Source: Micromonospora sonchi (GTDB lineage: Bacteria; Actinomycetota; Actinomycetes; Mycobacteriales; Micromonosporaceae). From it: a stretch of DNA of 64,000 bases. Each line of letters starts with the position of its first letter. Position 1 is the stretch's first letter. The notes below the pieces were generated by a model. That model ran no database searches and was not told the origin of the DNA. It saw nothing but the letters and a program-made list of their open reading frames with translations. A program made the translations under genes and the position numbers. Location: assembly GCF_014646235.1 (NCBI RefSeq), contig NZ_BMNB01000032.1, positions 1 to 64,000 on the forward strand. The letters run 5' to 3'. This document shows positions 41,587 to 50,602 of the stretch, in pieces.

Positions 41587-44500
41587 TCACTGTGGCGGTA
41601 GGTGGGCCAACTGGACCAGGCGTACCCCCTCGCGACGGGTGAGCAGCCGGCCGCGTCCGGGCGGCAGTGGACCGGGGCGCACCGCGCCGAGCAGCGCGCC
41701 CTCCTCCGGGTTGCCCGACATCACCAGGCCCGAGGTGGACAGTTCGCGCAGCCGCTGCACAACGGGCTCGTACTGGGCGCGGCCGGCACCGCCGCACCGC
41801 CGTACCAGCACCAGGTGCAGTCCGACGTCCCGGGCCTGCGGCAGGTGCTCCTCCAGGGCCCGCAGCGGATTCGCCGGTCCACTGGCGATCAGGTCGTAGT
41901 CGTCGACCAGGACGAACAGCTCCGGCCCGGACCACCAGGACCGGTCGCGCAGCTGTGCCGGATTGACCTCCGGGCCGGGGATCCGGCCCTGCATGTAGCC
42001 GGCGGCCGACTCGATCAGCTCGGTGGCGTGCGCCGCCGCCGTGCCGTACCCGATCAGGTGCGGTGTCTCGATGACACCGAGCAGGCTGCGCCGATAGTCC
42101 ACCAGGATCACCCGAGCCTGTTCCGGGGTGAACCGGGTGACGATCGAGGTGGCCAGGGCGCGCAGGAACGACGACTTGCCGCACTCGGCGTCGCCGTAGA
42201 CCACGAAGTGCGGCTCGGCGGCGAAGTCGAGGACGACCGGACGCAGATCCGCCTCGGCGATCCCGATCGGGATCCGCAGCCCGGTGGTGGCGTCGAGGTC
42301 GAGGTCGGCGTACGGCAGCACCGCAGGAAGGAGCCGCACCCGCGGGGCCGCCGGCCCGGACCAGGCTTCCCGCACCCGCCGCACGAGGCCGACAGTGTCC
42401 GAGTCGGCGGAGCGCGGCAGCGCGGTGAGGAAGTGCAGGCTCTCGGCGGTGATGCCGCGCCCCGGCTTCTGCTCCGGTACGTCGCCCGCCGCGCGGCGGG
42501 CGACCAGCGAGTCGGACGGATCACCGAGGCGCAGCTCCAACCGGGAACCGAAGAGGTCCCGGATGGCCGGACGGAAATCCAGCCAGCGCACCGCGCTCGC
42601 CACCACGTGCAGGCCGTACGACAGGCCGCGGGTGGCGAGGTCGGTGATCAACGGTTCGAGGTCGTCGTACTCCGTGCGCAGGGTGGCCCACCCGTCGACG
42701 ACGAGGAAGACGTCACCGAAGAGGTCGTCACCGGGCTCACCGGCCCGGGCCCGGGCGGCGCGGCGCTGTCGCCAGGCGCTGATCGACTCCACCCCGACTT
42801 CGGCGAAGGTGCGTTCCCGATCGGCCAGCAGGGTGGCCATCTCGCCCACCGTGCGTCGCACGCCGGTGGGGTCGGTCCGGCCGGTGACCCCGCCGACCTG
42901 GGGCAGGTCACGCAGCGCGGCCAGCCCGCCGCCGCCGAAGTCGAGACAGTAGACCTGGACCTCGGTCGGGGTGTGGGTGAGCGCCAACGCGCAGATCATC
43001 GTGCGGAGCGTGGTGGACTTGCCGCTCTGCGTACCGCCGACGACCGCGACGTGGCCCGCCGCGCCGTCCAGCGCCAGCCAGAGCACGTCGCGGCGCTGCT
43101 CGTACGGCTTGTCGACCACGGCCACCGGCACCTGCAGCGCCCCGTGCAACTCCGGATTGCCAAAGGTCAGCCCACGGTGTGGGTCCAGCACGAGCGGCCC
43201 GACCAGTTCGTCCAGCGCGGGTGCGCCATCCAGCGGCGGCAGCCACACCTGGTGGGCCGGGGGGCCCTGCCCGGCGAGCCGCGCGACGAACAGGTCCAGC
43301 AGGGTCTCCTGGTTCTCCTCCTCCGGCTCGACAACGGGCGCGGGGGACGGCGGGGCGGGCGTGAAGTGGGTGGAGAAGGTGAGCAGCCGAGGTCGGGCCG
43401 GTCCGGCCGCGGTGGCCTCCGCGCCGCGCCGGCGTACCGGCCCGGAGACGTAGGCGGCCTTGAACCGCACCAGCGGCTCGGTGCCGAAGCGCAGGTAGCC
43501 GTGCCCCGGCGAGCGGGGCAACTGGTGTGCGTCGGGCACCCCGAGCACCGTCCGGGACTCCAGCGCGGAGAAGGTCCGCAGACCGATCCGGTACGACAGG
43601 TGGGTGTCCAGCCCACGCAGCCGGCCCTCCTCCAGCCGCTGCGAAGCCAGCAGCAGATGTACGCCCAACGACCGGCCCAGCCGACCGATCTGGACGAACA
43701 GGTCGATGAAGTCGGGCTTGGCCGACAGCAGTTCGGAGAACTCGTCGCAGATCAGCAGCAGTGATGGCAGTGGAGCCAGCGGGCTGCCCCCGGCCCGGGC
43801 CCGCTCGTAGTCGCGCAGGCTGGCGAAGTTGCCGGCCCGGCGCAGCAGTTCCTGCCGGCGGACCAGTTCGCCGTTGATCGCGTCGACCATGCGGTCGACC
43901 AGGGGCAGCGCGTCGGCCAGGTTGGTGATCACCGCAGCGGTGTGCGGCAGCCGGTCGAAGGAGGCGAAGGTCGCCCCACCCTTGAAGTCGACCAGCACGA
44001 AGTTGAGCTGTTCAGAGGAGTGGCTGGCGGCCAGCCCGAGCACCAGCGTACGCAGCAATTCGGACTTGCCGGAGCCGGTGGCGCCGATGAGCAGCCCGTG
44101 CGGGCCCATGCCGTCCTGCACCGACTCCTTGAGATCCAGCTCGACCGCACCGCCGTCCACGCCGACGCCGATGGGCGCCCGCAGTCGGTCCCGCGCCGAT
44201 CGCGGGGCCCAGCCCTGGTCGGCCGTGAAGTTCTCCGGGTCGCCGATGCCGAGCAGTTCCGGCAGCCCCGGCTCGACGCCGGGCGTCGCGTCCGTCCTGC
44301 GGGTGGCGGCGGCCAGGCGCAGCGGTGCCAACCGGCGGGCCACCGCCTCGGCCTCGGCGAGCGCCAGTGCGTCGGGGCCGCCGACCTCCGCGGGACCGTC
44401 CGCCGAGTGCGAACGCAGCCGGCCCCCGCGCAGCTCGAGGAGCAGGGCGAAGCGGTCGAGCAGCCGGGGTGGTGGGGTGCCCAGGTCGATCAGGGTGACC

Positions 44501-45531
44501 GCGTCGATGCCGCCGTCCCCGGCCAGTTCGCTGGTGCCGGTGAGGTCGCCACCGTCCAGGACGACCACCAGGTGCGGCCCGTCGGTGGCGGGACCGGCCG
44601 GGTTGAACCGGGACCGGGGGGCCAGCACCTCGTCGAGCAGGCGTTCCAACTCGACCGCCGAACTGGTCACCAGGCGCACCGGGCCGAGAGCGTCGCTGCG
44701 GGTCGGGTGCTGCGCGTGCGGCAGCCACTTGACCCACTCCCAGGCACCGCGGCGTTCCGGTCCGGCGCAGACGGCGACGAGCAGCTCGTCCGGGGCGTGG
44801 AACACCGCGAGCTGGGTGAGCATCGCCCGGACCAGCGCCTGTGCCTCCGCCGACCCCGTCGGGCCGGTCGGCGTGCCCCGGACGAAGATCCGGGCGAAGC
44901 TGCGCAGCGACACGGCCACCGGCAGGTCGGGCACCACGGAGTACGCGTCGAGGAAGCGGCGCAGCGCGCCGGCCGTCATCGGCTCCAGCTCCTCCAGTGG
45001 GCGGGTGACCGGCGGAACCAACGGGGTGGCCAGGGTCTGCGGCCCGACCCCGACCCGCACCACCGCGAAATCCGGATCGGTGGGACGTCGCTCCCAGACC
45101 CGATGGCTGTCCACGGTCGACCAGAGCAGCGCCGGATCCGGATGCCGGTAGTAGAGGCCGGCGCGCTGCCGCGTCACGGTCTGCCGAACCTGGCGTCGCA
45201 GCGTCGTCAGGTGCCGCAGGTACTCGCGGCGGGCCGCCATCATCTCGGACTTCCTGGGGCTGCCCGAGGCACTGCCCCAGGTGGTCACCAGCATGGCCAG
45301 CGAGGAGAGGCCGAACATGCCACCGACCACGTACGAGTAGGCACCGCCGCCCCGGCCGAACATCATCGCCATCGCGACCGTGCCACCGAGCATCGGCAGC
45401 ACCATCAGCATCTGCTGCCAGCGTCCGCCGGTGCCGGCCGGGATCTCCGGTGGTGCCTCGACCGGCAGCTCACCCGCTGGTATCTGTGGTGCCGGCCGCC
45501 GCGGCGGCCGCCGGATGACGACAGTGGACAC
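41587..45531 (-). CDS. eccC: Type VII secretion ATPase EccC (fused EccCa/EccCb, three FtsK/SpoIIIE domains)
   Basis: The 1314-residue motor has two N-terminal spans (about residues 40-90), then three FtsK/SpoIIIE-type ATPase domains. Their P-loops are GATGSGKSE near 481, GGTQSGKST near 832 and GDAECGKSS near 1112; Walker B strands such as LLLICDEFSELL follow. All three P-loops look intact. EccC recognises and drives export of WXG100/Esx-type substrates. It is divergent from eccD with a 102-base gap and is followed by mycP. No Esx, EccB or EccE gene is in the window. Confidence 0.95.
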   Translation of the reverse strand: MSTVVIRRPPRRPAPQIPAGELPVEAPPEIPAGTGGRWQQMLMVLPMLGGTVAMAMMFGRGGGAYSYVVGGMFGLSSLAMLVTTWGSASGSPRKSEMMAARREYLRHLTTLRRQVRQTVTRQRAGLYYRHPDPALLWSTVDSHRVWERRPTDPDFAVVRVGVGPQTLATPLVPPVTRPLEELEPMTAGALRRFLDAYSVVPDLPVAVSLRSFARIFVRGTPTGPTGSAEAQALVRAMLTQLAVFHAPDELLVAVCAGPERRGAWEWVKWLPHAQHPTRSDALGPVRLVTSSAVELERLLDEVLAPRSRFNPAGPATDGPHLVVVLDGGDLTGTSELAGDGGIDAVTLIDLGTPPPRLLDRFALLLELRGGRLRSHSADGPAEVGGPDALALAEAEAVARRLAPLRLAAATRRTDATPGVEPGLPELLGIGDPENFTADQGWAPRSARDRLRAPIGVGVDGGAVELDLKESVQDGMGPHGLLIGATGSGKSELLRTLVLGLAASHSSEQLNFVLVDFKGGATFASFDRLPHTAAVITNLADALPLVDRMVDAINGELVRRQELLRRAGNFASLRDYERARAGGSPLAPLPSLLLICDEFSELLSAKPDFIDLFVQIGRLGRSLGVHLLLASQRLEEGRLRGLDTHLSYRIGLRTFSALESRTVLGVPDAHQLPRSPGHGYLRFGTEPLVRFKAAYVSGPVRRRGAEATAAGPARPRLLTFSTHFTPAPPSPAPVVEPEEENQETLLDLFVARLAGQGPPAHQVWLPPLDGAPALDELVGPLVLDPHRGLTFGNPELHGALQVPVAVVDKPYEQRRDVLWLALDGAAGHVAVVGGTQSGKSTTLRTMICALALTHTPTEVQVYCLDFGGGGLAALRDLPQVGGVTGRTDPTGVRRTVGEMATLLADRERTFAEVGVESISAWRQRRAARARAGEPGDDLFGDVFLVVDGWATLRTEYDDLEPLITDLATRGLSYGLHVVASAVRWLDFRPAIRDLFGSRLELRLGDPSDSLVARRAAGDVPEQKPGRGITAESLHFLTALPRSADSDTVGLVRRVREAWSGPAAPRVRLLPAVLPYADLDLDATTGLRIPIGIAEADLRPVVLDFAAEPHFVVYGDAECGKSSFLRALATSIVTRFTPEQARVILVDYRRSLLGVIETPHLIGYGTAAAHATELIESAAGYMQGRIPGPEVNPAQLRDRSWWSGPELFVLVDDYDLIASGPANPLRALEEHLPQARDVGLHLVLVRRCGGAGRAQYEPVVQRLRELSTSGLVMSGNPEEGALLGAVRPGPLPPGRGRLLTRREGVRLVQLAHLPPQ

Positions 45532-45633
45532 TCATCCTCCTGACCGCGTTCGGTAACGCGAACCTGGCTCATCGTAGGTAAAGTCCTTCCGTCCGCGCAG
45601 CCGTCACCCCCTGTTCGACATGGAGATCATTCA

Positions 45634-47034
45634 ATGACAATCGGGCTGGCCCGGGTCAGCGTCAATGCCCCTCAGCGGCGGGTGGACGTGGCTCTGCCGG
45701 AGCAGGTTCCGCTCGTCGAACTGCTGCCCGAGGTGCTGCGCCACGTGGGCGAAGGACTCGCCGACGACGGCGAACGGCACGGCGGCTGGGTGCTACGGCG
45801 CTGCGACGGCAGCGTGCTGGTGACCGCGCAGACCCTGCTCACCCAGGGCGTCCGCGACGGCGAGGTGCTGCACCTGGTGCCGGCCCGCGCCGAATGGCCC
45901 GAGCTGGAGTACGACGACGTGGTGGAGGCCATCCTCGACGGCGCGCGGCGGCGCGGCGGCGCCTGGTCGCCCCACGCCACCCGGGCCGCCGCGCTGGGCG
46001 GTGCCGGGGTCCCGCTCGCCGTCGGCCTGCTCGCCCTGCTGGCCGGTGGACCGGGCCAGGCGGCCGGCTGGCAGGCCGCGACCCTGGTGGCGGTACTGCT
46101 CGTGCTGGCCGGCACGGTGCTGTCCCGCGCCCAGGGCGACGGGCCGGCCGGGGCGGCCGTCGGCGGCTATGCGCTCCCCTACGCGGCGGCGGCCGGTGCG
46201 CTCGCCGTCAGCTCGGGCGACCCGGTCGGACCGCTCGCCCCGCTGCGCTGGATCGGCGCGGCCGAACTGCTGGCCGGTTCGGCGGCGCTGCTGCTGGTCT
46301 CGGTGCTCGGGCTGCTCGGGGTGGCGACCCGACTACGGATCTTCGTGGCCGGGGTGATGGCGGGCGCCGTCGGCCTGCCGGCCGCCCTCGGCGGCCTGTT
46401 GCTGGGTCCGGCGGGCACGGCGGCTGTGCTGCTCTGCGTGCTGCCCTTCGCGATCGGGGCGATCCCGCTGCTGGCCATCCGGCTGGGCAAGGTGCCACTG
46501 CCGCCGATCACCCTGCCCACCGGTGCCCCGGACGACCCGGACCGGGCCCGCGACCTGCCCGACCGGGGACGGGTGTACGCGGCGGTGGCCCGCACCGAGG
46601 AGATGCTGACCGGGATGCTGATCGCGCACGGGGTGCTGGCCGCGGCCGCCGCGGTGGTTCTCGGTGTCACCGGTGGCCATGCCGGCCGGCTGCTCGTCGC
46701 GGTGGCCTCGGCGGTGCTGCTGCTGCGCGCCCGGCTCTTCGCGGCGGTGCGACACCGGGTGCCGCTGGTGCTCGCCGGATCGGTCGGATACGCCGTCCTC
46801 GGCGCGGTGCTCACCGCGCAGACCGGCCCGACCGGTCAACTCGCCCTGGCGGTCGGGGGGCTGCTGGTCGCCCTGGTGGTGGTGGCCAGCGGCATCACGT
46901 ACGCCCGTCGGCCGGTCTCCCCGTACCTCGGTCGGCTCGCCGACGTCACCGACACCGTCCTGGTGGTCTCCGTCGTGCCGATCGCCTGCGCGGTGCTCGG
47001 CCTCTACGAGCGGGCCCGGGGGCTGCTCGGCTGA
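45634..47034 (+). CDS. eccD: Type VII secretion channel protein EccD
   Basis: The 466-residue protein has an N-terminal ubiquitin-like YukD domain (about residues 1-90: RVSVNAPQRRVDVALPEQVP, VLRRCDGSVLVTAQTLLTQG). Then comes a basic amphipathic link and about eleven membrane spans (from AAALGGAGVPLAVGLLALLA to VLVVSVVPIACAVLGLY). That is the composition of EccD, the core membrane channel subunit of ESX systems. The start ATG is fixed by the domain. It stands alone on the plus strand, and its stop lies within a strong terminator hairpin. Confidence 0.95.
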   Translation: MTIGLARVSVNAPQRRVDVALPEQVPLVELLPEVLRHVGEGLADDGERHGGWVLRRCDGSVLVTAQTLLTQGVRDGEVLHLVPARAEWPELEYDDVVEAILDGARRRGGAWSPHATRAAALGGAGVPLAVGLLALLAGGPGQAAGWQAATLVAVLLVLAGTVLSRAQGDGPAGAAVGGYALPYAAAAGALAVSSGDPVGPLAPLRWIGAAELLAGSAALLLVSVLGLLGVATRLRIFVAGVMAGAVGLPAALGGLLLGPAGTAAVLLCVLPFAIGAIPLLAIRLGKVPLPPITLPTGAPDDPDRARDLPDRGRVYAAVARTEEMLTGMLIAHGVLAAAAAVVLGVTGGHAGRLLVAVASAVLLLRARLFAAVRHRVPLVLAGSVGYAVLGAVLTAQTGPTGQLALAVGGLLVALVVVASGITYARRPVSPYLGRLADVTDTVLVVSVVPIACAVLGLYERARGLLG

Positions 47035-47048
47035 GCAGCCCCCGGGCC
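47013..47048. terminator. 16-bp hairpin terminator at the eccD stop
   Basis: GGCCCGGGGGCTGCTC (47013-47028) pairs perfectly with 47033-47048 across a 4-base loop. The hairpin starts inside the last codons of eccD and contains its stop codon. It also ends 15 bases before the convergent ppa stop, so it can terminate both genes. Confidence 0.75.
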
Positions 47049-47062
47049 AGTCGAGACATCGG

Positions 47063-47569
47063 TCAGTGAGTGGTTTCCCCGCGCTCCGCGGCGTCCCTGG
47101 CCCGCTGGTACGACGCCTGGATCTCGGCCTCGGCCTCGGTACGCCCCACCCAGGTCGCGCCCTCGACCGACTTGCCCGGCTCCAGGTCCTTGTACACCTC
47201 GAAGAAGTGCTGGATCTCCAGCCGATCGAACTCGCCGAGGTGGTGGATGTCACGCAGGTGTTCCTGTCGCGGATCCTCGTAGGGGACGCAGAGGACCTTG
47301 TCGTCGCCGCCCTTCTCGTCCGTCATCCGGAACATGCCGATGGTGCGGCACCGGATCAGGCAGCCCGGGAAGGTCGGCTCGGGCACCAGCACGAGGGCGT
47401 CCAGCGGGTCGCCGTCCGCGCCCAGGGTGCCCTCGATGAAGCCGTAGTCCGCCGGGTACTGGGTGGAGGTGAAGAGCGTGCGGTCCAGCCGGATCCGGCC
47501 GGTCACGTGGTCCACCTCGTACTTGTTGCGGTGACCCTTCGGGATCTCAACCGTGACGTCGAAATCCAT
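47063..47569 (-). CDS. ppa: Inorganic pyrophosphatase
   Basis: The 168-residue protein is the soluble family I enzyme that hydrolyses pyrophosphate. It shows MDFDVTVEIPKGHRNKYEVD, YPADYGFIEGTLGADGDPLDALVL with the conserved metal Asp residues, and KDLEPGKSVEGATWVGR near the end. The ATG at 47569 gives the standard length. It is divergent from the carboxypeptidase gene at 47722; M. tuberculosis has the same pair (Rv3628 and Rv3627c). Confidence 0.96.
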   Translation of the reverse strand: MDFDVTVEIPKGHRNKYEVDHVTGRIRLDRTLFTSTQYPADYGFIEGTLGADGDPLDALVLVPEPTFPGCLIRCRTIGMFRMTDEKGGDDKVLCVPYEDPRQEHLRDIHHLGEFDRLEIQHFFEVYKDLEPGKSVEGATWVGRTEAEAEIQASYQRARDAAERGETTH

Positions 47570-47721
47570 CTGCACGCTCCCTCGTTCGCCCACGCTGGCT
47601 TGATGCCGAACCGGCGGCCGACCCGGACAGGCGATTGCGCACCCACCGACTCCGGCCGCCGCATAGTCTTCGGACCGAAGTAGTGTCACCCAGGCCGGTT
47701 CCAGACTGGGAGGAGGGGGTA

Positions 47722-49473
47722 GTGGGGAGGGAAGATTCACACTACCGATCCGGGAGCCCTGGTGAGGCCGGTGCCGGCCAGCCGGCGACCGGACGGGTGC
47801 CGGTTCCCGACGCGCAGGCCCTCCGGCCGCAATCTCCGGCTCCGCTCACGCCACCAGCATCCGGCCCGTCCGCCTCGTCCCACCGGGGCACTGCCTCGGT
47901 GCGGGGTGCCGCCGAAGCGACGCCCGAGTTGACGGCGGGAAACCGCCCAAAGCTGGACGGAACCACTCTGACGCCCGATCAGCCACCGGGTGGCGAGGGT
48001 CGATTCGCTGGCGCCGTTGCGCAGCCGCCCCGGTCCGCCTCCCGCCGTCGGCGGCTGCCGCTGCTGCTCGCCGCCGTGCTGGTGCTCGTTCTCGTCGCGG
48101 TGGGGCTGGTCGTGACTCGTCCCGGACCTGTAGGGCGTTGGCTGGGCGACGGACCCGCCGGTCCCGCCAGCACCGGGGCGCCCGAACCCGTGCCGGTCGC
48201 GGTGCTGGCCACAGCCGACGTCAGTGCACCGATGCCCGGTGCCGAAGGGCTGCGTGCGGTGCTCGATCCGCTGGTCGGCGACACCGCCCTCGGCGGTCGG
48301 GTCAACCTGGCGGTTGCCGACGTGCTCACCGGGCAGTCGCTCTTCGACCGGGGCGGTGGTGAGGGCACCGTGCCGGCTTCGGTGACCAAGCTGCTGACCG
48401 CGGTGGCCGCGCTCACCGCGCGCGGCCCGGGATACCGGATCCCGACCCGGGTGGTGGCCGGATCGGAACCGGGTGAGGTGGTGATCGTCGGCGGCGGCGA
48501 TCCGACCCTGGCGGCCGGTGCCAAGGGCTTCTATCCAGGAGCCGCGAGCCTGAAGGACCTCGCCGGCCAGGTGCGTACGGCGCTGGGCGGGACCACGCCG
48601 ACCCGGGTCGTCGTCGATGCGTCGCTCTACCCCGGGCCGGTGCACGAGCCGGGCTGGGACGAGGACATCCCCACCCACGGGTACGGCGCCGCAGTGACCG
48701 CGCTGATGCTCGACGGCGCGCGCAAGGACCCCAAGGCGACCCAGGGGTGGGCCGAGCGGGTTCCCCAGCCGGAGCTCACCGCCGGCCGGGCCTTCGCCCG
48801 CCTGCTCGGCGTACCGGAGACCGCAGTGCGGCGGGGCACCGCTCCGGCGGCGCCGACCGAGGCGACCGGGACGCCGGCCGGGACCGTCGAGCCTGGCGCC
48901 GAGTTGGGCGTGGTGCACTCCCCGCCGCTGATCCGGCTGGTCGACATCATGATCAGCGAGAGCGACAACATCGTCGCCGAGGCGTTGGCCCGCCAGGTCG
49001 CCCTGGCCCGTGACCAGCCCGCCTCGTTCGCCGGTGCCGCCGCGGCGATGACCGACGTGCTGACCGAACTGGGCCTGCCGGTCGACGGCATGCGGCTCGC
49101 CGACGGCAGTGGTCTGTCCCGCACGAACCGGATCAGTCCGGTGCTGCTGACCGAAATGCTGGCGCTCGCGGCCAGCCCGGACCGGCCCGAGCTCGGCGGC
49201 GTCTTCAGCGGGCTTCCGGTCGGCGGCTGGTCCGGCACACTGCGCGACCGTTACGGCTCGGCGCCGGGCACGGCCGCCGGCGCCGGGGTGGTCCGGGCCA
49301 AGACGGGCACGTTGACCAAGGTGCACGCCATCGCCGGGGTGGTCACCACGGCCGAAGGTCGGTTGCTGACCTTCGCCGTGCTCACCGACCAGGTCGCGCC
49401 GGACGGGATGGAGCCCGCCCGAGCGGCCCTCGACCGGATCGCGGCGGCCCTCGCCACCTGCGGCTGTCACTGA
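47722..49473 (+). CDS. dacB: D-alanyl-D-alanine carboxypeptidase/endopeptidase (PBP4/DacB type)
   Basis: The 583-residue protein has a long disordered cytoplasmic leader (about 110 residues, Pro/Gly/Ser-rich), one span (LPLLLAAVLVLVLVAVGLVV, about 114-133), and a class C penicillin-binding domain. The domain has S-V-T-K (ASVTKLL near 218), S-D-N (ISESDN near 412) and K-T-G (RAKTGTL near 526). It would trim or cut peptidoglycan cross-links outside the cell. The GTG at 47722 has an excellent ribosome binding site (GGAGGAGGG). The order with ppa and the zinc metalloprotease is that of Rv3628-Rv3626c. The long leader is unusual for the family. Confidence 0.93.
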   Translation: MGREDSHYRSGSPGEAGAGQPATGRVPVPDAQALRPQSPAPLTPPASGPSASSHRGTASVRGAAEATPELTAGNRPKLDGTTLTPDQPPGGEGRFAGAVAQPPRSASRRRRLPLLLAAVLVLVLVAVGLVVTRPGPVGRWLGDGPAGPASTGAPEPVPVAVLATADVSAPMPGAEGLRAVLDPLVGDTALGGRVNLAVADVLTGQSLFDRGGGEGTVPASVTKLLTAVAALTARGPGYRIPTRVVAGSEPGEVVIVGGGDPTLAAGAKGFYPGAASLKDLAGQVRTALGGTTPTRVVVDASLYPGPVHEPGWDEDIPTHGYGAAVTALMLDGARKDPKATQGWAERVPQPELTAGRAFARLLGVPETAVRRGTAPAAPTEATGTPAGTVEPGAELGVVHSPPLIRLVDIMISESDNIVAEALARQVALARDQPASFAGAAAAMTDVLTELGLPVDGMRLADGSGLSRTNRISPVLLTEMLALAASPDRPELGGVFSGLPVGGWSGTLRDRYGSAPGTAAGAGVVRAKTGTLTKVHAIAGVVTTAEGRLLTFAVLTDQVAPDGMEPARAALDRIAAALATCGCH

Positions 49474-49524
49474 GCGGGCCGACGGATCGGGGCAGGGTGT
49501 CCCGGCACGGGTACCGTGGGTCGC

Positions 49525-50592
49525 ATGGCGCAGTTCGTGGACTGGGATCTGGCCGTCGCGACCGCGGGGGCACTGGGTAAGTCGGGCCCCCGGGTGTCGT
49601 ACGCAGAGGCCACCGAGGTGGTCGTCGACCTGCGCCGGCTGACCGACGAGGCGGCCGAGCACGTCGCCACACACACCGGCCTGACGTCACAGGTGGCGCA
49701 CCCGCCGGTGCGGGTCGTCGACCGGCGGGACTGGGCCGCGACCAACGTCGCCGGCCTGCGTGAGGTGATCACGCCCCTGGTCGGCCGGCTCACCGAGCAC
49801 AAGCAGCCCGGCGCGTTGGCCGAGGCGGTCGGCTCCCGGGTCACCGGGGTGCAGGCGGGCACCGTGCTGGCGTACCTGTCCGGGCGGGTGCTCGGCCAGT
49901 ACGAGGTCTTCTCCGCCGATCCGGGGCAACTGCTGCTCGTCGCGCCGAACATCGTCGAGGTGGAGCGCAAGCTGGGCGCCGACCCGCGTGACTTCCGGCT
50001 CTGGGTCTGCCTGCACGAGGTGACCCACCGGACGCAGTTCACCGCCGTGCCGTGGATGCGGGCGTACTTCCTCGGCGAGGTGCAGGCCTTCGTGGACGCC
50101 GCGCAGGGCGGCGAGCATCTGCTGGACCGGCTGCGCCGGGGCGTGGGCACCCTCGCCGACGTGGTCCGCAACCCGCAGGGCCGGGCCAGCGTGCTGGACA
50201 TCGTGCAGACACCGGGGCAGCGCGCGGTGCTGGACCGGTTGACCGCGCTGATGACCCTGCTGGAGGGGCACGCCGAGTTCGTGATGGACGGCGTCGGCCC
50301 GCAGGTGATTCCGAGCGTGGAGCGGATCCGGGCCGGGTTCAACCGGCGCCGGGAGGCCGGCAACCCGGTGGAGAAGGCGGTCCGGCGGCTGATCGGCATC
50401 GACGTCAAGATGCGGCAGTACGCTGAGGGCCGCAAGTTCGTGCACGCGGTGGTCGAGCGGGTCGGCATGGCCGGTTTCAACCGGGTCTTCGAGTCACCGT
50501 TGACCCTGCCCCGACTGTCCGAGCTGAGTGAACCGGACGCCTGGGTGGCCCGGGTGCACGGCCCGGTCGGCCCGGTGCCGGACGCGGGCTGA
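49525..50592 (+). CDS. Zinc-dependent metalloprotease-like protein (DUF2342, F420-biosynthesis-associated)
   Basis: The 355-residue protein is of the actinobacterial DUF2342 family (often labelled coenzyme F420 biosynthesis-associated), as M. tuberculosis Rv3626c. It has a zinc-binding HExxH (VCLHEVTHRTQFTAVPWM) and the following Glu in YFLGEVQAF; a second acidic cluster is MTLLEGHAEFVMDGVG. The metal site looks complete, so peptidase activity is plausible, but no substrate is known. The ATG at 49525 is preferred over a GTG at 49516. It is 10 bases ahead of tilS and likely co-transcribed with it. Confidence 0.9.
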   Translation: MAQFVDWDLAVATAGALGKSGPRVSYAEATEVVVDLRRLTDEAAEHVATHTGLTSQVAHPPVRVVDRRDWAATNVAGLREVITPLVGRLTEHKQPGALAEAVGSRVTGVQAGTVLAYLSGRVLGQYEVFSADPGQLLLVAPNIVEVERKLGADPRDFRLWVCLHEVTHRTQFTAVPWMRAYFLGEVQAFVDAAQGGEHLLDRLRRGVGTLADVVRNPQGRASVLDIVQTPGQRAVLDRLTALMTLLEGHAEFVMDGVGPQVIPSVERIRAGFNRRREAGNPVEKAVRRLIGIDVKMRQYAEGRKFVHAVVERVGMAGFNRVFESPLTLPRLSELSEPDAWVARVHGPVGPVPDAG

Positions 50593-50602
50593 GCACCCGT
50601 CC

